Origin: Favolaschia claudopus
Taxonomy: Eukaryota; Basidiomycota; Agaricomycetes; Agaricales; Mycenaceae
Direction of reading: 5' to 3'
Length of the DNA stretch: 64,000 nt
Assembly: GCA_037176885.1 (NCBI GenBank)
Contig: JAWWNJ010000010.1
Span: forward strand, 744,001 to 808,000
Part shown: positions 1-9,905 of the stretch, in pieces
Layout: each line of letters starts with the position of its first letter
How positions within the stretch are numbered: the first letter of the stretch is position 1
The notes under the pieces: model-generated
What the model saw: the letters and a program-made list of their open reading frames with translations, nothing else
The model's database searches: none
Told to the model about the DNA's origin: nothing
Position numbers and translations under genes: made by a program

Positions 1-1684
1 AATATTTAAATGTGCACTTTAACCGCCATAATCTGCAACTTCAAAATATTATAAATGACGCAAGGCACTTTAGCGCGGTCATAACCAGAAAAAGAAATCG
101 CACCATATTTCGAGCCATTAACCGAGGGAATCGGGTTCCATCCTCCCAATTTTCAGCCATTGTTCGGAATTGTACGACGCGAAGTCCCGCTGAGGTGGCT
201 TCGGATCCGGAAGAAGAAGATAGCAAAGTTGAGTCAAGCAAGGCGCAGAGTCTGTGTCGGAGAACCAGTTTCCCCAGACCATGAACAACGCCATAGTGTG
301 AAGGTGTTTGTTTACATTGGGAGAGTTTGGCCCGGGTTAGCGTCGCAGGGACCATCGGGGGAAGCCCTTGAAAGATCGTTATGCAATGCGAAGATGCGCA
401 CGCAATTCAGGAAATAAGTAAGGAGAGGTCGAGCGGAGTCTCTTCGTCCTATGCAAGCAAGAATCATTCAGAGTCAATTCCGTTTCGGTTTCGGTACCAT
501 GGTATCATGCATTGGTTTACTTACCATAGGATCAATATCGAGGACATGAAGCGCATGGGTAGGTATCGTGTCCCATCGAATAGGCGACAAACAGGAAACA
601 GAGAATTAATGCCTTGAGTGCGGTAAGATCAAAGGGATAAAACCCCAGAGAATCAAGGGGCTGCGGCGTCTTGGTGAGAGCTTGCACCCCGACTGTAACT
701 GTAAGCCCTAGAGACTTCAGGTGCATCGGCAGATCCTCGTTGAATGCAGTTATCGATTTGAGAGACTGCTTTTGATCGTAGGCGCTCGATAGAGGCGGAG
801 AGATGCGGTCTAGTAGGACAAAAGCCACACACGCGGGGAGTGGGATACAGTATACAGAGACAGAAAAGAAAGACGTACTACCGCAAAGTGCGCTGCAAAC
901 CCAAAACCAAAAGGGATGAAGTTCAGAGCAGCTCCGTAACGTTTCGAGGGGCGCAGGGTAAGCGATAGACTCTGCAGATACCCAGGGTGAACGGGATCAT
1001 GATGCTGCATAATTTTTTCATTAATATTGGGTGAATGAAGTTCTGAGTGCGATGAGTCGCCGAGTCTGAGTTCCCGAACATAACGGGCCTCAGGCTGTCC
1101 AAGGACGACTCGGAGCGACTAGTGCGCACGAGAGGAGATCGAGTCGAGACGATGCTAGAGACCCGATGCAGAGCAGAGATCCAGCAGCTCAGGGATCTCG
1201 AGGGGATTCTGCTTTCTCGACATGGTGGTCGACGGGCGAGCTCAAAATTTATTGATGTGGCGATGCAGTGCTGATGACTGGATTTTTCTCTTACTCGACG
1301 TTTTGTGCTGAGTAAGGATATTCCACACCAATGAGATAAAGTCGAGCCCTGCCTTCATGTTTCACAGAGCCATATAGAATGATATTAATATTTCTGTGAA
1401 ATGTTTGTCGCACCGAAGTCCGAAAGTTGAATCGTTCAACTGAAAATCCGTATTCCAGGCGGATCGAGAGCTAGTTATGCGAGAGATAACCAGGCGAGCT
1501 GGACTTGTGATACAGGAAATGAGCAAGAAGGATGTAGTGGTTACTTCGAGCCTCGTCAAATCGCGGCTACTCGCGTTCACACAAACAAAACCAAAAATCC
1601 AGCGTCGAAGTGACGGCATCCGAAATCTGGAGTCGCGTTGAATGGCCTATAGCAAGAGATTTACAACCACTCGTTACACACTTG
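1..1684. other. No recognisable gene
   Basis: Only short unrelated open frames are present. On the minus strand about 540-1010 there are two stretches of plausible protein (one containing RYGAALNFIPFGFGFAAHF, one containing RISPPLSSAYDQKQSL), but no GT/AG intron I tried joins them in one frame, so I do not call a gene. The rest shows no family I recognise. Confidence 0.4.
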
Positions 1685-2957
1685 TTACAATTTCGATTTC
1701 CGCAAAGGCGCGAACACCGGCTGACTGCGAGCTTTGGCGGCTCGAAGACTTTCTGGGATGTCCTACATAGAGTAAACAACATCATATCAGTTTTTTGTTA
1801 CTGTACCCAACAGAGAGAATTTTGCGTCTGGGCAGCAGCAAACTCACAGCAGTCTGTAAGGCACCAGCGTTCCATGCAGCAGTGTATTCGAGATTCTGAG
1901 CCACGCTGTATAGAGTTCGAATTCGTCGTTAGCCAGATTGAATGTCATCAAAGCTGATACATGTACACCCACCTATGATCCCGCGAATGCGTCAAAATCC
2001 GCTTCGTCCCGCTCACCGCGACAGGGCTCTTCTGCGCGATGACAGCGGCCAAATCAAGCGCAGCGCGAACGACGCCTTCACGTCCACCTGCCACTACATT
2101 GGAGAGGAGCCCGAGTCGTAAAGCTTCCTCGGCGGAGAACATCCGTGCGGTATACGCCAATTCTCGCATGAGGGATGCGTTGCCTGAGATTTTGGGTAGG
2201 TAGGCGAGTGTGCCGATGTCTGCAGCCAGACCGACGTCGACTTCCTGAATGTATTATAACAGAGGAATTCACAATCAGAACAAATTTCAAGACAACGGTG
2301 ATAGATGTTATCCGTACCTTGATCGTGAACTGCGTTCCCTCCGCTGCAAGGCGTATATCGCAGGCCGAGATAATATCAATACCAAGCCCGATAACCAGCC
2401 CATGCACTGCGGCGATAACAGGAAACGGACAGCGCTCCGGAGAACCGATTGCGTGCTGGAATTCTTTGAGATGTGTGTGGGTGGCGAGGGATTTGCGGGC
2501 ATCGTCAGCGGCGGGTGCTCCGGCGCCGAGGTCTGCAACTAGAGAAGATGAAAGGTTCAGGTCATTATTCCGGTAGACAAGAGACTTGAAGCAGACGACG
2601 TACTGTCGATTCCAGCGGTAAACACCTTCGGAAGAGCCGAGGAAAGCACAAGGGCACGAACGTCGCGTCCCTCATGGGTTATTCTGTCCATCAGGCCGCC
2701 GTACTCCGCCCATAGTCTTGAATTAGTAACATCAACTCTAACTTAACACTTTTCTGAAAGACAAAGGACACGGACTCGCTTGAAAATGCGTTCACGGGCG
2801 CTCTAGAAATTAGAATGGATAATTTGCCATTGAATGAGCAAGTCCGTGAGTGGTATTGAAAGGGGCTTGAATACCTGGAAAGTTCAGCATGCAGAACGTG
2901 AGGATGAGTTTCCGAGACGGTTATCCACTTGGACGATAGATTGGCGGCCAAGGACAT
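1685..2957 (-). CDS. ECH1: Delta(3,5)-delta(2,4)-dienoyl-CoA isomerase, peroxisomal (crotonase family)
   Basis: Isomerises 3,5-dienoyl-CoA to 2,4-dienoyl-CoA during beta-oxidation of odd-numbered double bonds. I resolve seven exons (2957-2875, 2802-2776, 2716-2604, 2538-2318, 2244-1973, 1905-1848, 1762-1685), which sum to 852 nt and give 283 residues. Crotonase landmarks occur in order: FTAGIDIADLGAG (CoA/oxyanion region), ERCPFPVIAAVHG, ACDIRLAAEGTQFTIK, then EVDVGLAAD, where Glu149 and Asp157 match the two acidic catalytic residues of the ECH1 type. The end is TAAWNAGALQTA followed by a tail ending in SKL, a peroxisomal PTS1 signal. The start is the first ATG of the reading frame and the N-terminus lacks a mitochondrial presequence, which fits peroxisomal import. 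All junctions are GT/AG and in phase. The residue roles come from knowledge of the family; the exon structure is read from the sequence. Confidence 0.93.
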
Positions 2958-3384
2958 GGTAGAGTGAGAGCAAGAGAGGAAGTTACGGAATTTACCGAAT
3001 TTCACCTGCGCGGTGTCCGAAGTGATGGCGGCGTTCGGTAACCGGCTTCCTGAGTTGGCCGGGATAGCCTGTTCAACTGATAGCCTGTTCAACTTGAAAT
3101 TCAAACTGACTTCGAAGCAACGATTCATCGGTACGATTCAACAAGCTAGTATCGGACCAGCACTCCCATCTCCACCGCAGTTATGATCAATTTGTATCTT
3201 TCCCAGCAAATTTGTTTCCCAACATTGGCATTTGACATTTTCTCTCAGGTTTTCGTACTGTTGACCCTTCAAGACGCCGGCGCGGCGATGGCGAACGCGG
3301 GGCTAGCAGCCAAGACCCAATCCACATTGCTATCACACATTACATTCAGTCCCATGGCTCAAAAAACGAAAAACACTGAAAAAC

Positions 3385-3760
3385 GTACGTAGCATTAACA
3401 ACGTGCAACGAATATCCCTCCCTAAATCCACCCAACCGCATCAGCAAATGTCCGTCCGTCTAGCTGTAGATCTCATATTCCAGGTATGTACTCACGCAGG
3501 CCGCAAAGTCGCCGAAAGCAAAGTATGAATCTGCCCGAGATTGGTCTGCAGGTTATTCCCAATACTTAAACGCCTTCAAATCGAAGTGGTTTAATTGCTG
3601 GCGTTGGTCAAGAAGAGACTGAACGTCGGGGGGTCGCGGTCCGTGAAGGTCCAGTGACTTCGCCGGCGGTTGGGTTGGTGGGGACGTCGATGGTGAATGC
3701 TGCGATGAGAGGTGCAGCGCCGAGTGCCGCGAGAAGACTGTCAATGTGGATTGTTAAGAT
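3385..3760 (-). pseudogene. Decayed Kre9/Knh1-like small secreted protein
   Basis: The minus strand carries pieces of a small secreted protein with a Kre9/Knh1-type N-terminal domain, but in different frames. A signal-peptide-like stretch (SLLAALGAAPLIAAF) leads into TIDVPTNPTAG. One base out of frame follows WTFTDRDPPTFSLFLTNASN, then LNHFDLKAFKYW in a third frame, then QTNLGQIHTLLSATLRPA and finally YSLHVVNATYVFQ after a likely intron. The expected initiator before SLLAAL reads ATT rather than ATG. Missing start plus frame breaks indicate a dead copy. A heavily spliced live gene is less likely, because no introns fit the first breaks. Confidence 0.5.
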
Positions 3761-3849
3761 TGTGGTTCGGGGAGTTGAGTTAGCACTGAGCAGGCACCTG
3801 TGGGCAAATAGACGCATACTTCGTTGAATGAGGGAAGCCAAAGTAGATG

Positions 3850-4800
3850 ATGGTTGGTTTCAGGACGGTCTCTTATATACTGGTTACCTGGGGTCCGCAT
3901 CAATTTCTGGGGAGATCCTCGGGTAAAGTGAATTGATTCGTACTCGTTTAATTTCCGAGAAGAAGGTTGCAACCGTGGAAGAGATCCGAAAAGGACAACG
4001 AAATCGCAAGATACTTAGATGAATATATTTTTTCGGTGTCGATTGCCTCAAGACGCCACAGAGAATCTGTCCTAGGAACGCGAAAATACAGACAGTTTCA
4101 TGAAAGCGTCTTCCGAATACCTCCCGCAGAAATGCTCTTGGCACTTCATCCGGTCTTCCAGCTGCTCTCGATACATACGCGAGACTGAATAGAGTGAATT
4201 GTTGAATCAGACAGGCCGCCGACGTGATCAGAGAATCCGTAAGCCGTTGCAAGAACTCGTTGACGGTTCTGCATATGTAACGCCATTGTATGGCTAGTCA
4301 TGTCAACGCGCGGGGTTTCGGCGATGGGTCCATTCGCTGGTACTTAAATAGTGAAGGAAGTGAGCGAAAGAACTTGAAGGCAGCCGTCTGGAGAAGCTGT
4401 CAGAAGCAATCCTATTCAAACCTTTAAGCTTCTTGGGGTTGCTGTGTTCAGGTCCGTTAAAATATGAATGCGCTGGCCTGGCGAGGACAGAATCAGAAGA
4501 ATGCCAACATCTAGGTCGCTGGTGGCCGGGTAAACCGTAAACTTGATAAACCGTAAACTTGAGAATGTCAAGATCGGGTTTCACGGTTGGAGCCAGGCGA
4601 ATACTGATAGAAGCAGCCCACATAGTATTGCGTCCATGAGCAAACTCGAGGCCCGCCGAGGTGTAGCGGCGCTGGTAGTGATGTGAGTGAGGAGAAAAGG
4701 TGGAATGTTTGTGCTTGTTATATTTGCAACTTACTTATTGCTGCCATTGATGCAACATTGATGGCCGTCATTCAACTCCGGCTTTGAAACTCCGGCCATC
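3850..4800. other. No recognisable gene
   Basis: Two minus-strand open frames (3884-4252 and 4303-4623) are present, but neither resembles a family I know and neither has convincing coding character. Between 4730 and 4800 lies AT-rich sequence ahead of the F-box relic. Confidence 0.4.
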
Positions 4801-4806
4801 CTTACC

Positions 4807-5204
4807 ATGTCGACGAACCAAAATCCTCTCGAAATCCAAGAATTGCTGAATCAATGCATCGGGGATTTCTTGAATGGTCTCGCCTCGATCTCATCTCCGA
4901 GTCGTGCGCCTGAACTTTAGAGTAAGAGGTCATGCAGGACAGTTCACGTTTGATTCAACGAGCGCACCCTGAAATCTATACAATCACTGGAGTCGAAAAC
5001 AGGCGCTGATTCACCGTGAATTGGTTTCGTTCCTCCACTCCACAGAACACCCCGATGAGACACAGTTGGCACAACGTCTTCGGAACAAATATCCAAGTAT
5101 GTATCTGTCTGGATCCTCGATTTTACGACTCGGACCGAGAATCGTACTACGATCTCAACTTGTTCGAAATCATCAGTAAGTACATACAATTCTTTCAGTT
5201 ATAA
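4807..5204 (+). pseudogene. F-box protein fragment (Agaricomycetes type)
   Basis: An ATG at 4807 opens with NPLEIQELLNQCIG, the usual start of the F-box in the large Agaricomycete F-box family. One base later in frame the rest of the box is visible (GFLEWSRLDLISESCA). The original frame runs instead into a stop at 4917. Downstream, 5016-5204 encodes a further plausible piece (NWFRSSTPQNTP, HSWHNVF) ending near a GTAAGT donor at 5175. There is no leucine-rich C-terminal region, so this is a truncated, frameshifted remnant. F-box proteins recruit substrates to SCF ubiquitin ligases; this copy probably cannot. Confidence 0.5.
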
Positions 5205-5256
5205 ACATTTCCAGTCCATCATATTCATACATTTCATTTCTTAACCAACCAACCAA

Positions 5257-7284
5257 TCAATTCGTCAGAATGTTAGTCGTCAACACATCCAACGCCGCCA
5301 TCTGACCCCAGGACGTGAATCCTTGCGGCGGGCCCGGCCAAGACGAGGAATACGTGTTTCCGGTTGCGGCGAGGTCAAGGAGGGCGTTGTACTAGCATTT
5401 AGATTTTGTGTCAGTTCGAGAACTATTCAATAGAGTGGGAGGGAGAGTTGAGAGGCCCGGGGGAAGACGAAAAAGGAAACTGACCTGAACGTCGCCGTAG
5501 CTGTGAATGAGCGTCGTGAGAGGCCCGTTATTCGCGTTTCGGGTCCAGGCTTCGGCGAGGGCGCGGATGAGGACCGCTAGATTAGGTTGCCAATGCAGTC
5601 AAATTCGAGGAATCTAGGAAGAAAAGCGAAGTAGACACACATTTGAAACCGACAGCATCGTTATTCTCATTCGGGCTTGCGCCTTCGGTAATAATACCGT
5701 CCGATCCCTCCCACACGTTCGTTTTGACGGCCGAGTTGAGGATGTTGATCATTCTTCATTCACTCCTTTGTTAGCAGTGACGCACATCGCAGCCGAAACA
5801 AAAAGGTATGAAGGAAACGCACAAACTGGTCCACTGACTATCCCCCGTAATTGCCCCAAGAACACTCAACCCCTCGATATACTTGCCCGAGTTGTAGGTG
5901 AAAATCCAGTTATCTGGGGACCGCGAGCAGTCGGTGGCGAGGATTGAGTCGAGGAGGAGGTTGTCTGAGCGGATTTGGTGGGATCGCATCCTATATTCAG
6001 AGGGATTAATGAATTGTTCCGCCGTGGATCAGAGAATGATTATATACCATTCTGCGCTCTGGATAGCTGCGGAGGTGTATTTCGAGTCTTGTGTGTATTC
6101 TGCGAGGAAAGCAGAGAGTCTATGAAACGGTGAAAAGGGAGGCTTGTGGTCGAAGGAGGTGCATACGTGAGGTATAAGCTGGGGGTAATCAGCATGAGAA
6201 GAAATATAAGCAGCGTATGAACGATCGTACCCAGTCGTGATAGAGTTGATACTCGTATCGTCAGTTGTCGGTCGCCAGAACACCGCACCAGCCATCGTCG
6301 CTGTGAAATGTTGAGCTCATCATGAATGCTCGGCATACAAAAAGCCCACCTCCATTGCAAGTCGACTGAATTCCAAAATTCTTATTCGGGTTTCTTCCCG
6401 AGGATGCTTGGGCGGGAGTGATAACACTAATGCATCCAGGTGAATTTCAAGTAAAGGTGAAGGTGCAAGGGGAAAAAACGTACTATCCGGTGACGTGGTC
6501 CCAGACGTCCATGGCGTGGCTCAGCAGGTCGCTATTCTATACGGTAAAATTCGTAAGATGTTCGAACAAAAAAAGGGAACAAATTGAAAAAGGGACGCAC
6601 CCCGTATGCGCGATAAGCATATAAAGCGGCCTGCGCCCACCACCTAACATTCGTAAGCGATCCGAACTCGGAGCACGGATGGTTAAACGTACATAGCATC
6701 GTCGTTATACTAGAAACGAAATATGAGTGTCAGTTTGATCGCGTTTGAACCTCAAAACTTACCCTGGAACCAATATGGCAGTCCGATTAGTTACCGCTTC
6801 TACCGGCTTAAAGAGATAAACACACCCATTTTGATCATAATGCGGCCACCGACTGAAGACGAGATTGAGGTTGTTGACAACCAGGTCTCTGTTGGTCGTA
6901 GTGCCTGCGAAACGGTCTTGATTCGCAAGAACGGACCAAACGTTTCCGGATTGCCAGTATCCGATTCCTATATAGACATTATGATTTCCTGCGTGCCAAT
7001 CCTGCTCATGATGGAACGTGCTGAGCGTACTTACCATTGAATTCTCCCGTCCCAGAATTCAACTGTGGAGTCATTTGGTTGATAGCATTCTGGGCAATCG
7101 AGATACGCTCGTCCTTCGGTCGGCTATTGCTAAATTTCTGTACGAATAGTACTGTAGGTGAGCATCACGATCGATGACGAAGAGATGTTGAGTGAATACA
7201 GACCCGCCATGAGAGCGGCACACCGAGATCCTGAGCAGCGACTGATGAGAGGAGAGTGACGAGGGAAAAGGTTGGGAGGAGCAT
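5257..7284 (-). CDS. GH76 family endo-alpha-1,6-mannanase, secreted
   Basis: Multi-exon gene for a fungal glycoside hydrolase of family 76, which cuts alpha-1,6-mannan backbones of cell walls. The first exon starts at 7284 with a signal peptide (MLLPTFSLVTLLSSVAAQD). After an intron comes WRKFSNSRPKDERISIAQ, then GNVWSVLANQDRF, then the catalytic segment YNDDAMWWAQAALYAYRAYG. This contains the Asp-Asp pair typical of GH76 and is split by an intron between the codons for Ala and Met. Later exons give NSDLLSHAMDVWDHVTGY, CNGATMAGAVFWRP, NWIFTYNSGKYIEGLSVLG and a C-terminal piece ending VLTTNILTN. Introns are about 50-70 bases, GT/AG and in phase at all junctions I tested. No GPI or membrane segment is seen at the end, so free secretion is likely. 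It diverges from MTAP across 262 bases. Confidence 0.9.
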
Positions 7285-7546
7285 AGTGGGTGGGTGGGTG
7301 TAAGTTGCGAGCAGGTCGCGGCTTAAAACAGCTCGCAACCGTTGCGAATCGACTTGATCGGAGCTGGACGGTCTCAGAATCTCACGCGCGCGGGTGGAGT
7401 GGCTACGCGGTCAGCTGACAATGACGTCGACAGAGCCATGGGGAAGACTTTCGGAGGCGAGCCTGTGACTCAACATGCCGTGCCGGAACGGACATCATCG
7501 GCAAAAGCCGCGTTTGCCACCACCTCTTTTCTTTTGACCGTGATCG
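7285..7546. promoter_or_regulatory. Divergent intergenic region between GH76 and MTAP genes
   Basis: These 262 bases separate the two start codons and must hold both promoters. No clear TATA box is seen. The GH76 side begins with a G-rich (GGGT)n run. Confidence 0.5.
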
Positions 7547-8705
7547 ATGGCGACGGACAAAGGTAGCCTCATCTTCCGCCCACGTCGCCCAACTCAACGT
7601 ACGCAGTCCTCGTTGGCGTGATCGGCGGCAGTGGTTTGTACAACCTCGACAATCTCACCTTTATGTTCGTCAAATCCCGTCTCATCCGCGCGTACCACAG
7701 GCTAAATTGCTTTTTTTTACTTGCTTTTTTTACACCCAGAAAACATGTAAACCCAGAAACGGTTCGCCTTCCCCTCTCTATTTCAAAGTTTCACCTCAAC
7801 ATACGGCCTCCAGCCCTGGGGCCACCCCTCCTCCCCCATCACCATCTCCTCCCTCCCCTCCGGCGCCCTCGTCGCCTTCCTCGCCCGCCACGGAACCCAC
7901 CACACCCTCCCCCCCTCCGCCATCCCCTCCCGCGCCAACATCGCCGCCCTCAAATCCCTCGGCGTCTCCACCATCCTCGCCTTCTCCGCCGTCGGCTCCC
8001 TCCGCGAAGACATCGCCCCAGGCGACTTCGTCCTCCCCTCCCAGCTCATCGACCGCACCAAGGGCGTGCGCCCGGCGTCGTTCTTCGAGGATACGGGCGT
8101 CGTGGCGCATGCGGGGTTCAGCGACCCGTATTCGATTGGGCTGGGGAAGTGGCTGTCAGGCGCGGTGGAGGAGGCGTTGAGGGAGGAGGAGGAGGATGAG
8201 GGGAAGAGGGTGAGGCTCTGGAGGGAGAAGACGCTCGTGGTGATGGAGGGTCCGCAGTTTTCGACGAGGGCGGAGAGTTTGATGTATCGTGCGTGGGGAG
8301 GGGATATCATTGGGATGACGGCGTTGCCCGAGGCGAAGCTTGCGAGGGAGGCCGAGATTAGGTGCGTTTACATTTTCTTCCTTTGTCTTCCTACATTCAT
8401 TGCTTTGCAGCTTCGCCCTAATCGCAACAGCAACCGACTACGACGCATGGCGCCCCCACCAGCCAGGCGTCACCGCCACAGAGGTCGGCGCTATACTCGA
8501 GAAGAACGCCCACACCTCGAGGCATGTCGCAGCGCATGTCATCGAGCGGCTGCTAAGAGTCGCGGAGGCGGAGGGAAAGGACGCGAAGGGACTTCTCAAC
8601 GAGGAAAAAGGATGTATGCGATTCGGGCTAATGGTCAACACGGAGAAGAAAGTCAAGAATGCGAAGCTCGTGTATGTCTTGCCGGAGTACTTTACGGCGG
8701 AGTGA
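7547..8705 (+). CDS. MTAP: S-methyl-5'-thioadenosine phosphorylase, intact copy
   Basis: Cleaves methylthioadenosine with phosphate to adenine and methylthioribose-1-phosphate in the methionine salvage pathway (MTAP/MEU1 type, PNP family). Five exons: 7547-7562, 7607-7664, 7740-7761, 7814-8361, 8411-8705, total 939 nt, 312 residues. Visible motifs are [17 protein letters not shown] (phosphate-binding start), [82 protein letters not shown] and [13 protein letters not shown]. These are the substrate-binding blocks of the family and all are in one spliced frame. The very short third exon (22 nt) carries IKHVNPET. Long proline- and arginine-rich open frames over 7618-8310 are shadows caused by GC-rich third positions. 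A frameshifted second copy lies inverted at 18342-19520. Confidence 0.94.
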
Positions 8706-9117
8706 GCCTGACGGGTCCTGATAATTATTGGACAATTTCACATTGAATGGAAACTGATCTAGGTAGGTTTTAGGTTAGGCGCGTTGCTCGATCTCCGAAT
8801 ACGTCCCAAATACAGGAACGACTTCTTCACGAACGGCTAATCGGACTCGGTTCAAGGATTGAATGACTCAGTTCCTGGTTGAGTTTCTGACGGCGCCTTA
8901 CGAGTATCATAACTAATTTCTGCTCTAAATCATCGCCGGAAATTATCATTCACAAGCTTGCCGCAATCTTTCGCTGCAGCACAGGAGGTTGGTACACAAT
9001 GGCTCAATGAGTTCCAGCGGAGTTTTGATTTGTATTGTCGGCTTGACCATGACCGAGGAGCGACCAGGTAAGCAATTCTGGTACATATGATACAAAGACG
9101 ATGAAATTTAAATCGAA

Positions 9118-9255
9118 CTATTTCCCAAGCCATTCAGAATTGAGAGACTGAGTCGCCATCATCTTCATTTGCTCTATTCTATCTAACCGTTGGCGGCAAG
9201 CGTTACATATGCCTTTGCCACTGTGATGTTTCCTCTGCGCCACAAGTCGAACATG
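9118..9255 (-). pseudogene. GATA-like zinc finger gene copy, C-terminal fragment
   Basis: The minus strand matches the end of the intact gene at 17425-18033: CGAEETSQW followed by the CNACRQRLDR half of the finger and a tail like LNSEWLGK. Compared with the intact copy there is a deletion between the two halves of the finger, which changes frame, and the upstream half is separated by the element at 9265-14779. Non-functional. Confidence 0.75.
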
Positions 9256-9264
9256 CTGCATTTG
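9256..9264. repeat. Target-site duplication, left (CTGCATTTG)
   Basis: CTGCATTT(G) directly precedes the left terminal inverted repeat and recurs at 14780-14788 directly after the right one. The flanks belong to a single interrupted gene, as shown by the uninterrupted copy near 17868. Confidence 0.8.
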
Positions 9265-9288
9265 GGGCAGGGGTAAAATGACGCGGCA
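9265..9288 (+). repeat. Left terminal inverted repeat
   Basis: Begins GGGCAGGGG and ends in TGACGCGGCA. It pairs with 14756-14779 with 18 of 24 matches; the outer five and inner ten bases are identical. Confidence 0.75.
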
Positions 9289-9400
9289 GACATTTGACTG
9301 ACGCGTCACTGACGCGGCTGCATTGTGACATTGACGCGCAGCGCGCCGTCGAGTGACGCGCCATATTTCGAGTTGACGCGCCAGTACTTAAGATGGACGC
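9279..9400 (+). repeat. Left TGACGCG motif cluster
   Basis: The heptamer TGACGCG (once GGACGCG) recurs about seven times at irregular spacing just inside the left terminus, mostly in the same orientation. The spacers are unrelated, so this is not a simple tandem repeat; it resembles subterminal transposase-binding sites. Confidence 0.75.
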
Positions 9401-9905
9401 GGCCAAGACAAGTGGTGCACTTTGATTTGGGGCCGTCTCTATGCCCTTAGGCAATCACATTAAGTATATAATTCAACCCATTCTTAAGTACAACTGCGAC
9501 AACCCGGCCCAGATTCTCACAGTGTGACATTGTGTGACCTGAGTGACAACTCTTCGCAACGTTCCGACGAAGGTACCTCTCAAGACCACGAGGGGGGCAC
9601 AGACTAAGGAAGATAGGGACCACATGTTAGCTTATCATCATTTACCAATGGTTTATAGCACCATAAACTCTACCCCCAAGCCCTGGTGATAATCTTTGCC
9701 TCACACTCTTGTCACACTCAAGGCTCTGTGTCAGACTTCGAACACAGTCGAACACTCTTAAATCCGATTCGTTGATTAATTAATTAAACCAAGCTCCTCC
9801 AACAAGACTGTTGCCTTGGTATCTGAATTGGTATTTGAATTACAGATTACTTATGCACAGAAACTCAATTTAGTTGAACCAGAATTGAACCCATACTACG
9901 CTATA
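9401..9905. other. 3' non-coding part of the element
   Basis: AT-rich sequence downstream of the cargo gene with no open frame of note. It includes the short palindrome-like stretch ATTAATTAATTAA at 9775-9787. Confidence 0.4.

Larger units (their letters stand above)
7530..9255 (+). repeat. Inverted segmental duplication, arm A (MTAP + GATA-like C-terminal half)
   Basis: Nearly the whole stretch matches the reverse complement of 17870-19540: the MTAP gene including its introns, the 3' intergenic region (for example the block around 8735-8800) and the end of the GATA-like gene. The match resumes at 14780-14900 beyond an inserted element. Divergence is moderate, so the duplication is not recent. 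Confidence 0.8.

Noticed and set aside
532..1010. Possible two-exon minus-strand membrane protein
   Set aside because: The two protein-like stretches cannot be joined in one frame by any GT/AG intron I tried.
7618..8310. Long proline- and arginine-rich open frames on both strands
   Set aside because: They are frame shadows of the GC-rich MTAP exon 4; the MTAP frame itself carries all conserved motifs.
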